Origin: Azophilus sp965116165
GTDB lineage: Bacteria; Pseudomonadota; Gammaproteobacteria; Pseudomonadales; Azotimanducaceae
DNA: 64,000 nucleotides
Assembly (NCBI GenBank): GCA_965116165.1
Contig: OZ220484.1
Coordinates: 1,178,001-1,242,000 of the forward strand
Direction: 5' to 3'
Translations under genes and position numbers: made by a program
The notes under the pieces: generated by a model
Database searches by the model: none
What the model was told of the DNA's origin: nothing
What the model saw: the letters and a program-made list of their open reading frames with translations, nothing else
In this document: in pieces, positions 52,056 through 61,646 of the stretch
Layout: each line of letters starts with the position of its first letter
Numbering within the stretch: the first letter of the stretch is position 1

Positions 52056-52315
52056 GAGATGGACGCTTGCCGGCGCACCCCAATATTTACCGCCGCGAAG
52101 CCGCGAAAATGCACACTGCGGCCCCAATCGACAGGGCCCCTGGATGGTGGCCGAAAAGCTGCTTGTATTGTGGAAAAATTTGTGTTCTATTCAAGTTTCG
52201 ATTCTTATACTTGATTGTAAGCAAATTTTAAAGCTTGGAATTTGATAACGCGCAACTGGCGCCCCGACTTTCGGTTGGGCTTTGCGCTCGGCAAATTTGT
52301 ACAGGAGCAGTTGGC

Positions 52316-54541
52316 ATGAAAACACAGCACCATCGAAACCTCTTGCTCTTGGCCGCGACAATTCCCCCGGCATTGCTGGCGGCGCAAGCCGGATTTGCAC
52401 AGCCAGACGGTGCGGACGGGGAACTTGTGCTTGAGGAGATCATCGTAACCGCGCAGAAGCGCAGCCAGAGCATCCAGGATGTGCCTCTGTCGGTGACAGC
52501 TTTCGATGGCGCCGCTCTCGAAGACAACGGCGCCGTCAACCTTGAAGACCTCAGCGGAGCGGCACCCAACGTCCTTCTGACACAGATGGGCGTTGTTCCG
52601 AATGTGGGTTCCTTCACGATTCGCGGCATAAACTTTACCGATCCGGACCCCAATGCCGATCCCAAAACCGGCGTTTCCCTCGACGGCGTCTTCCTCACGC
52701 GCAACAACGGCGTGCTCATGGACATGTACGACATCGAGCGCGTTGAAGTGCTGCGTGGGCCCCAGGGTACCCTGTACGGCCGCAACAACATGGCGGGGAC
52801 CATCAACCTGGTTTCGGCGCGGCCGACCGAGGATCCCGGAGGCAAGCTCAAGGCAACTTTCGGCAACTATGGCCAGCAGATATTCCGCGCCGTGCTCAAC
52901 AGCGGCAGCTTCGCCGATGGCCGCATGCGCGCCAAGGTCGCACTGAATTCGCGTGAATTCGACGGACAGCACGAAAATGTCTATACGGGGAACAAGCTTG
53001 GCGCCCAGGAGGCCCGCGGCGGCCGCGCCACCCTCGCCTTCGACGGCGATGGCTTCGACATCACCCTGATCGGCGATACCGTGACCGACGACTTCATCGG
53101 CCCCGCCACTTCGAACGTCTTCAACGATGCCGATGGCGTGGGCCGGGACGGTGACGAGTACAAGGTCCACCAGGATGCCGACGGCTATTCCGATTTTGAA
53201 ACATCGGGGGTGACCCTCGAGGCGAACGCCGACCCCGGTGCCGGAACAGTCACCCTCATTGCCGGCCACAGGGAGCTTGACTACGAGACTTTCGGTGATT
53301 TCGACGGCTACGCCGGTGCCGCGGACCGGCCCAGAGCGCTGACCATGCCTCCCCTCAGCCTGTTCCAAGGGTTCCATGTTCGGCGTATCGCCGAGCATGA
53401 CCAACAAACCGTGGAACTTCGCTTCGCCGACTCGCACAGCGAACTGTTCGACTATGTGATCGGCCTATTCCACCTGCGGGAAGAATTCACCCAGAGCAAC
53501 TTCCAGAATGTCGGCTTCCCGCCTCGGCCCCAGGTACTCCCGATCGAGGATCCGGACCGTGCGCCTCCCATGCTGACCATCGGACAGAAATCGACCAGCA
53601 CCTCGTTCTTCGGGCAGACCGACATCAACCTGACCGAACGGTTCGCACTCGTCGTCGGCGCCCGTTTCAACATGGACGAAAAGGAAGTCCATCTCACCCG
53701 CCCCAACGGCTTCGTGGAAAATGACGACACGGATTGGGATGAGTTTACCTGGAAGGCGGGTTTCAACTACTACGTCAATGATGACGTCATGTTCTACGCC
53801 AATGCCGCGACCGGTTACAAGGGCGGGGGCTACAACAGCCGCGCCACCCTGGCCGAAAATGTCGGCCCCTACCAGCCCGAGACGCTGCTCGCCTACGAGG
53901 TCGGCATGAAGGGCGATTTCGTCGATGGCAGGATCCGGCTCAACGCCGCCGCCTTTACCGGCGACTATGAAGATGTGCAGGCCGCCGAGCGACGACCCGG
54001 AGCCGGCGGCCAGTTCGATGTGTTGACGGACAATCTGGGCGATGTGGAAATCAGCGGGATTGAGCTGGAATCGACCTTTCTCGTATCCGAGCAACTGACA
54101 GTACGCGCCAATCTGGCCTGGCTCGATGCGGGCTGGAAAGAATACACCGTCGGCCCAACGGACTGGTCCTTCCTCGATCTCAAGAGCGTGAGCGATTTCA
54201 ATGGCTATCTGTCGGCCGACTACAGGGTACCACTCGGACGGAACGCACTGACCATGCATGTCGATGTCCGCCATACAGCGAAACTCAACGTCAACGGCAC
54301 CACCAACTCCGGCAATCCCATGACCCGCACCATCCTTCCCTTCTTTATCGCCGATGCGGCCACCACGATAAATGCCCACGTTGCCTGGCTCGGCGGCGAG
54401 GATGACCGCTACCGCTTCTCGCTCTACGGCAGGAATCTTACCGATGTGACGAATCCCGTCAGTGGTGTTTACCTAGCCAACCCGGTGGTGTTTTACGGCA
54501 TGCCACGGCAATGGGGGGTCGAGGTGGAAGTCAATTTCTGA
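52316..54541 (+). CDS. TonB-dependent outer-membrane receptor
   Basis: 741-aa transporter for a large or scarce nutrient. A signal peptide (NLLLLAATIPPALLAAQAGFA) leads to a TonB-box-like EEIIVTAQKRSQSIQDVPLS, a plug with VEVLRGPQGTLYGRNNMAG, and a 22-strand barrel ending in GVEVEVNF. ATG 52316 has GGAG at a good distance. The closest architectural class is the CirA/FecA-like receptors of alphaproteobacteria and Sphingomonas-type catabolic clusters. The substrate is inferred to be a sulfated or aromatic compound from the next genes. Confidence 0.9.
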   Translation: MKTQHHRNLLLLAATIPPALLAAQAGFAQPDGADGELVLEEIIVTAQKRSQSIQDVPLSVTAFDGAALEDNGAVNLEDLSGAAPNVLLTQMGVVPNVGSFTIRGINFTDPDPNADPKTGVSLDGVFLTRNNGVLMDMYDIERVEVLRGPQGTLYGRNNMAGTINLVSARPTEDPGGKLKATFGNYGQQIFRAVLNSGSFADGRMRAKVALNSREFDGQHENVYTGNKLGAQEARGGRATLAFDGDGFDITLIGDTVTDDFIGPATSNVFNDADGVGRDGDEYKVHQDADGYSDFETSGVTLEANADPGAGTVTLIAGHRELDYETFGDFDGYAGAADRPRALTMPPLSLFQGFHVRRIAEHDQQTVELRFADSHSELFDYVIGLFHLREEFTQSNFQNVGFPPRPQVLPIEDPDRAPPMLTIGQKSTSTSFFGQTDINLTERFALVVGARFNMDEKEVHLTRPNGFVENDDTDWDEFTWKAGFNYYVNDDVMFYANAATGYKGGGYNSRATLAENVGPYQPETLLAYEVGMKGDFVDGRIRLNAAAFTGDYEDVQAAERRPGAGGQFDVLTDNLGDVEISGIELESTFLVSEQLTVRANLAWLDAGWKEYTVGPTDWSFLDLKSVSDFNGYLSADYRVPLGRNALTMHVDVRHTAKLNVNGTTNSGNPMTRTILPFFIADAATTINAHVAWLGGEDDRYRFSLYGRNLTDVTNPVSGVYLANPVVFYGMPRQWGVEVEVNF

Positions 54542-54627
54542 TGTGGCGATGAACCAAGCCGCGCCCGGACCGATTCGAGAACCGGGAACATGTGCAGCGC
54601 AACTGAAGTCAATGACCGGTACCCGCA

Positions 54628-56418
54628 ATGCGTGAAGTCCAGATATCCGGAAAGCGTTTTGCGATGAGAAGCCTCGGAGCCCTCGGTTTGCTGGCTGCGG
54701 GTACCCTGCTCGTCGGACCGGCGGGCGCCCAGCCGGTCGCGACGCAGCCGGTTGCAACGGCGACCCGGCCACCGAACTTCCTCGTCATCGTCGCCGACGA
54801 TATGGGCTGGTCCGACATCGGTGTGCTTGGCGGCGAGATCCGCACGCCTTCGCTCGACAGTCTGGCCAGGGCCGGCGTTTTGCTGACCGACTACTATGTC
54901 GCCCCCACTTGCGCACCGACCCGGGCGATGCTGATGACCGGGGTCGACCATCACCAGGCCGGACTCGGTGTACAGGCCGGCCTGCGGGCGTCCAATCAGG
55001 TGGGCATCAACTACGAAGGGCAGTTGCACAACGGTGTGCCCACCGTTGCCGAAGTACTGGCCGGCCGCGGCTACCAGACCTTCATGGCGGGAAAATGGCA
55101 TCTTGCCCATGATGAGTCCCAGGCACCGCACAACCGCGGGTTCCAGCGTTCCTTCACCCTGCTCAATGGCGGTGCCAGCCACTTCGCCGACCAGTTGCGA
55201 ATCGCTCCCCCGGAAGCCCCGCATTACATGCGCGATGGCGAGACAGTGGCCGAATTGCCGAGCGATTTCTATTCGAGCATTTCCTACACGGAAAGCCTGC
55301 TTGGCTATCTTGAGCAAAGAGACGAAGACGCGCCCTTCTATGCCTATCTTTCCTACACCGCGCCGCACGACCCACTGCAGGTTCCCGACGAGTGGCTCGA
55401 CCGCTACGAGGGCGCCTATGACGCGGGCGCCGTCGCGACCAGGCGGGCCCGGGCCGCTCGGCAGGCCGCACTCGGCCTGATTCCCGATGATGCCCGGCTC
55501 TGGGACTACCCCAGGTTTCCCAGTTGGTTTCCCAATCACCTGCCACCCTGGTCGGAGCGCTCGCAAGCAAGACGCGAACGCGATGCGCGGCGGATGGAGA
55601 TATACGCGTCCATGGTCGAACTCATGGATGAGCAGATCGGCCTTGTGCTGAGCTATCTCGAAGCCCAGGGCGAACTCGACAATACCTATGTCTTCTTTTT
55701 CTCCGACAACGGCGCCAGTTCGCCCGGACCCATGGTCTACCCCGGTGTGACCAACGAGTGGTTCGCCGAGAACTGGAGCAATGCGCACGAGACCCGCGGC
55801 CAGGCCGGCAATTTCACGGTGCAGGGTCCAGAGTGGGCCAGTGTCTCGGTCACGCCCTGGAAACTCTACAAGAACTCGGTCAGCGAGGGCGGCATTCGCT
55901 CGCCGCTCATCGTGCGGGGGCCAGCGGTATCCGCAAGCGGTTTCCATTCCGCCATCGCCCATGTGACCGATATCGTCCCCACCATCTATGACCTCGCCGG
56001 CATCGCACCGGCAAGCGACCCGCTGTTCGAGGACAAGACCCTTCCCCAGGGCGTCTCCCTCGCCCCTGTGCTGCGGGGCCGCGGCGCCTCGGTGCGCGAG
56101 TCTGTTGGTGTGCACCTATTCGGCAACCGCGGCTACCGGCGCGGCAAATGGAAGATCAGCAATACCCAGCCGCCGATGAGCACCGGACAATGGGAGCTGT
56201 TCGACCTCGATGCGGACCCCGGCGAAGTGAACAATCTCGCCGCGACGAATCCCGAGCTGATGCGGGAGCTGCTGGCCGAGTTCGACGAATACCTCACACG
56301 CCACGATGTACTGCTGCCCGACAGATCGCCCCTGAGGGCGGGCTTGCGGCAGCTCTATCCCGAGCCGTGCAACTGGTGGTGCGAACTGCGCTTCTCGTTC
56401 ATTGCATGGATGAACTAG
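54628..56418 (+). CDS. Exported arylsulfatase (formylglycine type)
   Basis: 596-aa type I sulfatase that hydrolyses a sulfate ester in the periplasm. A signal peptide (residues 1-34) is followed by the metal-binding ADDMGW at 56-61. The formylglycine motif is CAPTR with Cys95, followed by AMLMTG, then GKWHLAHD and FFFSDNGAS. Maturation requires a formylglycine-generating enzyme, which is not in the window. It follows the TonB receptor by 87 bp on the same strand. Confidence 0.92.
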   Translation: MREVQISGKRFAMRSLGALGLLAAGTLLVGPAGAQPVATQPVATATRPPNFLVIVADDMGWSDIGVLGGEIRTPSLDSLARAGVLLTDYYVAPTCAPTRAMLMTGVDHHQAGLGVQAGLRASNQVGINYEGQLHNGVPTVAEVLAGRGYQTFMAGKWHLAHDESQAPHNRGFQRSFTLLNGGASHFADQLRIAPPEAPHYMRDGETVAELPSDFYSSISYTESLLGYLEQRDEDAPFYAYLSYTAPHDPLQVPDEWLDRYEGAYDAGAVATRRARAARQAALGLIPDDARLWDYPRFPSWFPNHLPPWSERSQARRERDARRMEIYASMVELMDEQIGLVLSYLEAQGELDNTYVFFFSDNGASSPGPMVYPGVTNEWFAENWSNAHETRGQAGNFTVQGPEWASVSVTPWKLYKNSVSEGGIRSPLIVRGPAVSASGFHSAIAHVTDIVPTIYDLAGIAPASDPLFEDKTLPQGVSLAPVLRGRGASVRESVGVHLFGNRGYRRGKWKISNTQPPMSTGQWELFDLDADPGEVNNLAATNPELMRELLAEFDEYLTRHDVLLPDRSPLRAGLRQLYPEPCNWWCELRFSFIAWMN

Positions 56419-56441
56419 ACGACCACGGAGATCCATCAATC

Positions 56442-57305
56442 ATGGTCATGCTGAAGCGGGAAGACATCCTCACCAAGGAGGTGTTCGGCTGGAAGGGCAT
56501 CCATCTGCTTCATTTCATGGGCTCATCGTGCTCGCAAAAAACCCGCATCGTGCTCAACCTCAAGGGCATCGACTGGGTATCCCGCGAGGTCAACCTCGTG
56601 GCGCGGGAGAATTACAGCGACTGGTTCATGGGAATCAATCCGCGGGGGCTGGTTCCCGTACTCGTGCAGGATGGACAGGTCATCATCGAGAGCAACGACA
56701 TCATTTCCCATATCGAGCGACAGTTCCCCGACCCCGCGCTCGTCGCACCGGGCCAAGCCCAGGAAATGGAGGCGCTGCTCAAGGCCGAAGACAACCTGCA
56801 TTTGGATCTCCGCGCAATCTGCTTCCGCTACTTCTTCCCCGGGGTCAAGCCGCGTCCGCGGAAATTGCAGGCACTTTACCGGACATTGGGCTCGGGCACG
56901 GTCGGCGGCAAGCCGGACCCGCACAAGGACAGGGAAACCGCTTTCCATGCCGAGATGATCGAACATGGCGGCATATCCGATGCGCGCATCCGCACGGCGA
57001 GCACCCGCTTCGCCGCTGCCTTCGACCAACTCGATGCGCGCCTTGCGGACGGCCCGTACCTGATGGGGGCGGAGCTAAGCCTGCTCGATATCGCCTGGTA
57101 CATCTACTGCCACCGGCTGGTGATTTCGGGCTATCCGCTTGACGAAAAACATCCCCGGCTTGGGGCCTGGCTGAAGAGATTGAACGACAGGGAAGAGTTC
57201 CGGCGCGAGCTTGCCGAGCCGCCGCCCGTCATATCCATGCGCAAGGCAATGCACACCGAACAGGAAACGCGGGGCGCAACCCTGGCGCAGGTTGCCGGGT
57301 TCTGA
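56442..57305 (+). CDS. GST-like protein (short form)
   Basis: 287-aa glutathione S-transferase family protein. The N-terminal LLHFMGSSCSQKTRIVLNLK has the CxxKTR-like catalytic start, GLVPVLVQDGQVIIESNDII the glutathione loop (cis-Pro and ESND), and DGPYLMGAELSLLDIAWYI the C-terminal domain. An in-frame ATG at 56406 overlaps the sulfatase stop; ATG 56442 is nearer to the fold. Genes for sulfatase, GST and the TetR regulator are consecutive. Confidence 0.82.
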   Translation: MVMLKREDILTKEVFGWKGIHLLHFMGSSCSQKTRIVLNLKGIDWVSREVNLVARENYSDWFMGINPRGLVPVLVQDGQVIIESNDIISHIERQFPDPALVAPGQAQEMEALLKAEDNLHLDLRAICFRYFFPGVKPRPRKLQALYRTLGSGTVGGKPDPHKDRETAFHAEMIEHGGISDARIRTASTRFAAAFDQLDARLADGPYLMGAELSLLDIAWYIYCHRLVISGYPLDEKHPRLGAWLKRLNDREEFRRELAEPPPVISMRKAMHTEQETRGATLAQVAGF

Positions 57306-57422
57306 CATGACCACGGCCGTCGTCATCAACCTGCCGCTGACCGGGGCGACCCTTCTCGTGTTAGCGTATCGGCACATGGCCTCGAAGAGGTTCCCAAACA
57401 AAATGGTGGAACAGGCAATACG

Positions 57423-58067
57423 GTGACAACCCAACAACAGGCGCTACAGCCGGTGCGCAAGCGGCGGCCGCAGGAAAGAGCCGAGGTTACCCGGCGCAAG
57501 CTGGTTGAAACCGCCTTGCGGGAGTTTTCCGAGCGAGGCTATGACGCGGTCACCGTACGCGACATCGAAGTCGCCGCCGGTGTGCAGCGCAACCTCCTGA
57601 GCTACCATTTCGGAAACAAGGAGGGGATGTGGAAAGCGGCGGCGGCCCATGTCTTCACCAAGTTGCGGGACTTCACCAACGAACGGCAAGATCTGGTGCG
57701 TGACCTGTCCCCTCGCGAGCGGCTGGCCTACACGATTCGCAGCTATGTACGATTCTGCGCCCGCAACCCCGAACTCAACCGCTTGATGATCCAGGAAGGC
57801 AAAAAGGACAGTTGGCGCATCCACTGGCTGGCGGCCGAGTTCCTGCGGCCCTCGCTGGCGGGAATCCGGCGTCTGGTCGGGACCGAGCGCAAGATCAACG
57901 ATCGGCAGTTCCTGCATTGGTACTATGTTTTCGTCAGCGGCGGCATGATGTTCTCCATGGCCCCGGAGGCCAGACTGCTGTTCGATTCCGATGTGCATGA
58001 CGAGAACATCGTTGATCGCCACGCGCGAACCATGGCGACCCTGCTGCTGGACAATTTCCCCGATTAG
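57423..58067 (+). CDS. TetR-family transcriptional regulator
   Basis: 214 aa. The N-terminal helix-turn-helix is canonical: TRRKLVETALREFSERGYDA, VTVRDIEVAAGVQRNLLSYH, FGNKEGMWKAA. A helical ligand-binding domain follows. GTG 57423 is the start. It probably represses the divergent or upstream catabolic genes; no palindromic operator was identified in the 117-bp gap upstream. Confidence 0.9.
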   Translation: MTTQQQALQPVRKRRPQERAEVTRRKLVETALREFSERGYDAVTVRDIEVAAGVQRNLLSYHFGNKEGMWKAAAAHVFTKLRDFTNERQDLVRDLSPRERLAYTIRSYVRFCARNPELNRLMIQEGKKDSWRIHWLAAEFLRPSLAGIRRLVGTERKINDRQFLHWYYVFVSGGMMFSMAPEARLLFDSDVHDENIVDRHARTMATLLLDNFPD

Positions 58068-58077
58068 CCAACGCCCG

Positions 58078-59970
58078 TTAGGGACGGTACCAAATCGGCG
58101 ATGTATAGGCCCGCTCCTGGATGACGGCGGGGCCGTAGGTCGGAGCCTCCATGTCGAGGGCCAACACATCGTAAAGGGCGTGCCGGGGTGTTGGAATTTC
58201 AATGACCCGCGCATAGTAGAACGCTGGTTGGGCCGCATCGAACCCCGGGTCGCGCCACACCGTCACGAGTTCCGCCGCGCCGATGCTGTTGCTGTAGCGG
58301 GCCGTCGCCAATTCCACGGTGTTGCCAACGGGAGGGAGTTTGCCATTCTCGCCGGGTTGGCGAGCGCCGGACCATACCACGTCAAATACCCGCTCGTGGG
58401 ATTCGCCGTCCGCATCCAGCCAACCCTTGACGATCTGCACACGATCAAGGTTGGCACCGGCCGGATCCTTGTGCGCCATTACCAGGAAGCTGGGTACCGC
58501 TTGATTTTCCGCCACATCGTCTTCGTTCGCCGGCGCGGCCAACTCTCCCCCCATGGGCACACCCCCGGCATAGCCGGACGCAATCCAATCCGCTTCCCGC
58601 AGATCCGCATCTGCAAAATCCCAGCCGCCAAAAAAACGAACTCGCATGCGCGGACCAGTGGTCGCATAGGTTTCACGCCGCCGCATGGCGTCCATGATGC
58701 TTGCGCGGGTGTTCTCCTCGGCCCATACCGCCGCCAATCCGGAGGCCGACATCGCCCATCCCCGCACGGACCCCGCGACCACCCGATCCTGTTTGGTCTC
58801 CGGTGTCGAATCGGTGGCCATCTTGCCGCCGAAGTTATTCTCATCCGCCGTGGAGAGCCCGGTATGGGCATCCGTGGAGCCTATCAAGCCAAACTGGAAC
58901 GGGTTGATGCCGATGGCGGCCCCGAGTCGCAGCCCGGTCTTCAAGGCCGAACGAACATAATCGCCCGGACGCGGCACATACTCCTGCTCGTCTTGCTGGA
59001 TATAGAACGGGTATTCCTCGAATCCGGCAAATTCATCCGCTGGCGACAGCAACGCCGCCGCCTCCGAATCGCCCTTGATCTGCGTGACCTCCACAATCCT
59101 CTCCCAACGCATGCGCTGGCGCGCGTATTCCACATCGACCGGATCGCCGCGCAGGGTGGTATCCGAGAACATGAGGCCCTTGGAGATATTCGAGTTGTGG
59201 GGTATGGCCAAAAAACGGGCACCAATAGCGGCGCTGGTCTGGTCCAGCCATCGCCAAAGATCATCGGGATAGGGGCTTTGCACACTGGAAAACGGTTGGA
59301 AGGAGCGGGCCTGCTCCCCACCGGCATCGGTGACGATCACCCGATGCAGGTTGGCGCCCGCCGGGAGGGAACTCCACTCCCAGCCCAGGAGGGTGGTGAA
59401 TCGCCCCGGTTCGTAGTGCGCCTCGGCGGCCCCCACCAGTTCCGCCCAAGCCGAACGCTCAACATCCGGATCCGGGGGTATGGCGTCAACACCGATATCC
59501 GTCGAGGCGCTTGCCACCTCCCGGGGGTCGCCGCCAAGGGGAAGTACCTGACGAAACAACGACGCGCCTTCCCGCGCATCGACCGCCTCGCGCAGGGTTC
59601 GGGTGCTGTACCAATTGACCACGCTGTCCAGGATACCGGCATCATCATCCTGTATGCCGTTGTGATAGATGTCGCGGATGCGGCCCAGAAATTCAGCGTG
59701 GTCGGAAATAACCAGAAAATCGAGCGGCACCGCCAACTGCATCCGCGCCCGGTGGTAGGGATGGATCACCGGCAGGCCCTTGGCAAACCGGTACGCGGTA
59801 TGCGGGTCGGCGGAAAGGTTGTTGTTGAGGAAGGCGTCGAACGAGTAGCTGGTATGCAAATGGGTATCACCCCATAGGAGTTGCCGCTCGGCGGCCGCCG
59901 TTTCGACAGGTCGGATAAGGAGCAAAAGGGCCATGAAGGGAATTGCGGCGACCGATTTCATAGGCGACAT
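58078..59970 (-). CDS. DUF3604 exported protein (PHP-like metal hydrolase)
   Basis: 630-aa secreted protein with signal peptide (VAAIPFMALLLLIRPVETAAA). DUF3604 proteins have a PHP-like metal site: WGDTHLHTSYSFDAF (HxH), VISDHAEFLG, IPHNSNISKG and GSTDAHTGLS are all present. The enzymatic activity is not established. The 3' end is 11 bp from the convergent TetR stop. ATG 59970 or ATG 59961 could be the start. Confidence 0.87.
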   Translation of the reverse strand: MSPMKSVAAIPFMALLLLIRPVETAAAERQLLWGDTHLHTSYSFDAFLNNNLSADPHTAYRFAKGLPVIHPYHRARMQLAVPLDFLVISDHAEFLGRIRDIYHNGIQDDDAGILDSVVNWYSTRTLREAVDAREGASLFRQVLPLGGDPREVASASTDIGVDAIPPDPDVERSAWAELVGAAEAHYEPGRFTTLLGWEWSSLPAGANLHRVIVTDAGGEQARSFQPFSSVQSPYPDDLWRWLDQTSAAIGARFLAIPHNSNISKGLMFSDTTLRGDPVDVEYARQRMRWERIVEVTQIKGDSEAAALLSPADEFAGFEEYPFYIQQDEQEYVPRPGDYVRSALKTGLRLGAAIGINPFQFGLIGSTDAHTGLSTADENNFGGKMATDSTPETKQDRVVAGSVRGWAMSASGLAAVWAEENTRASIMDAMRRRETYATTGPRMRVRFFGGWDFADADLREADWIASGYAGGVPMGGELAAPANEDDVAENQAVPSFLVMAHKDPAGANLDRVQIVKGWLDADGESHERVFDVVWSGARQPGENGKLPPVGNTVELATARYSNSIGAAELVTVWRDPGFDAAQPAFYYARVIEIPTPRHALYDVLALDMEAPTYGPAVIQERAYTSPIWYRP

Positions 59971-59982
59971 TTATCTGGTTTA

Positions 59983-60396
59983 TCAGAAATCGAAGTCCCC
60001 GGCATCCACTTGGGTCACGTCTTCAAGCACGATCAGGCCGCCGCCCACATCCGTCAGATCGATGACTGTATCGCTGCCGTCTCTCGCGGTGATTCTGCCC
60101 TTGAGATCGCTGAAGTCGTCTATGCCGGTGAAGCCGGAAAGTTGGATGGTGTCCCCGTCGCTGAAATCCCCGATTGTGTCGAGATCCCCTCCGCTTGAGG
60201 AATCGTTGGTGAAAACGAATGTGTCGTTGCCGCTGCCGCCGCACAGGAAGTCGCTGCCGCGCCCGCCATCCAGCGTGTCGTCGCCGGCGCCGCCGGTGCG
60301 GGAAATATCCTGCGTCGTCATTTCTGCGTCTCCCATAGTATATAGAGGTTGCGTGGAGGGAAGGCCCGTCGGCTCGACCCGGAAAACCTCAGTCAT
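59983..60396 (-). CDS. Small RTX calcium-binding protein
   Basis: 137 aa. It has glycine/aspartate nonapeptide repeats GGAGDDTLDGGRGSDFLCGG and GSGNDTFVF, then SGFTGIDDFSDLKGRITARD and a C-terminal DVTQVDAGDFDF, as in the ends of haemolysin-type proteins that are exported by type I systems. It has no signal peptide. Its small size suggests either a small secreted calcium-binding protein or the tail of a lost larger RTX protein. Confidence 0.75.
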   Translation of the reverse strand: MTEVFRVEPTGLPSTQPLYTMGDAEMTTQDISRTGGAGDDTLDGGRGSDFLCGGSGNDTFVFTNDSSSGGDLDTIGDFSDGDTIQLSGFTGIDDFSDLKGRITARDGSDTVIDLTDVGGGLIVLEDVTQVDAGDFDF

Positions 60397-60536
60397 CCGT
60401 CCATCCTACCCCCCCATTTTTTTCAAATCGAGGGGAAACTCCAATTGATTCGACCCGCTCATTGGACATCCCACGCCAACTCCCATGCGAACGCGCGCGC
60501 CATCCGTATACCCACATCGGCAGGCCCGGGGCCTGC

Positions 60537-60737
60537 TCAAAAAACAAAGCCGTCGCTGTCCGGCAATGCGGTCAGCCCCGACAGTTCAACAATGCCGCCA
60601 CCCACCGCCACCAAGTCAATGGCGGCCCCCTCGACGACTCCATCATCGTCCCTCATCAGCCTCATGGCGATATCGTCCACGCCGGCACCGCCGTCAAGCC
60701 TGTCGGACTTTATGCGACGCCCCGGCGGGTTATCCAC
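60537..60737 (-). pseudogene. Second RTX-type C-terminal remnant
   Basis: LDGGAGVDDIAMRLMRDDDG followed by AIDLVAVGGGIVELSGLTAL and DSDGFVF is the same tail pattern as the complete RTX gene beside it (VIDLTDVGGGLIVLEDV...GDFDF). It has only one nonapeptide-like repeat and no credible start. It looks like a diverged duplicate. The flanks 60397-60536 and 60738-60773 show nothing. Confidence 0.55.
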
Positions 60738-60773
60738 CGCCGCAAGGCAAACGACCGGAAAACCGGAATTACG

Positions 60774-61571
60774 CTATTGCACCCGATGCACAAGGGGTGC
60801 CGGCAACATGGACATGCCGCCATCCACGACAAATTCCTGCGCCGTGATGAACGAGGACTCATCCGACGCGAGGAAAACCACCAGATCGCCGATGTTGTGC
60901 GGATGCCCCAACACGCCCGCCTGGGCTGGATTCGGCACCTGTTCCGCCTCGCCCGGAACATTGAGACCGGCGTCTTCGGCCTGGCGTCCAAAATTCTGCA
61001 CCATGGGCGTGTTGATGGTGCCGGGATGAATCGAGTTGCAACGTATCTTGTAACCCGACTCCAGGCAGTGGGCGGCGATTGAGCGGGATATGCCCTCCAC
61101 CGCCCCCTTGGCGGCGGCGTAGCTGACAACGCCGCTGTAGGCGAGCTTGGAGACAACCGACGCCATGTTGATGATGGAGCCGCCACCGCTCTCAGCCATG
61201 AGCGGGATGGCGTATTTGCTGCCGAGAAAGGTGGCGTCGGCGCTCACGGCAACCTGCGCCCTATATTCCGCGTAGGTTTGGCTTTCGATGTTGCCCGGCA
61301 GCACGATGCCGGCGTTGTTGACCAGTACATGAAGCGCCCCGAACTCCGCCTTGATTTCGGAAACGATCTCCCGCCAACGCTCCTCATCGGTCACATCCTG
61401 ATGCTTGAATGTCCCGCCGATGCCATCCGCCACCGCCTGGCCCGCCGCCTGGTCCAAGTCGGTGAGTATCACCTTCGCGCCCTGGGCCGCGAGAGCCCGC
61501 GAATCGGCCTCGCCGAGCCCCTTGGCCCCGCCGGTGACCAACGCAACCTTGCCTTCGACACGTCCCGCCAC
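60774..61571 (-). CDS. Short-chain dehydrogenase/reductase
   Basis: 265-aa NAD(P)-dependent oxidoreductase. Cofactor motif TGGAKGLGEADSRAL (TGxxxGxG), NNAG in VLVNNAGIVLPGN, catalytic serine in NMASVVSKLAYSG and YAAAK for the Tyr-x-x-x-Lys pair. An acidic residue after strand beta-2 (TDLDQ) suggests NAD preference. GTG 61571 follows GGAGG by 8 bp; an in-frame TTG lies 15 bp upstream. The substrate is unknown, possibly an alcohol from the neighbouring oxygenase pathway. Confidence 0.88.
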   Translation of the reverse strand: MAGRVEGKVALVTGGAKGLGEADSRALAAQGAKVILTDLDQAAGQAVADGIGGTFKHQDVTDEERWREIVSEIKAEFGALHVLVNNAGIVLPGNIESQTYAEYRAQVAVSADATFLGSKYAIPLMAESGGGSIINMASVVSKLAYSGVVSYAAAKGAVEGISRSIAAHCLESGYKIRCNSIHPGTINTPMVQNFGRQAEDAGLNVPGEAEQVPNPAQAGVLGHPHNIGDLVVFLASDESSFITAQEFVVDGGMSMLPAPLVHRVQ

Positions 61572-61646
61572 TTGCCCAACCTCCAAAGTTCGATGGATAA
61601 GGTGGCGATTATCCGGGCAAAGCTTGGCAAACGCAAAACGAGCCCG

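Noticed and set aside
49671..52127. Very long minus-strand open frame (over 800 codons) across the GST and second monooxygenase genes
   Set aside because: It is antisense to two well-supported enzymes, has no domain and no ribosome site; high-GC genes often leave such mirror frames open.
57991..59877. Plus-strand open frame of 628 codons opposite DUF3604
   Set aside because: The minus strand encodes the full DUF3604 metal-site motifs; the plus frame is rich in Arg/Gly/His and has no recognisable domain.
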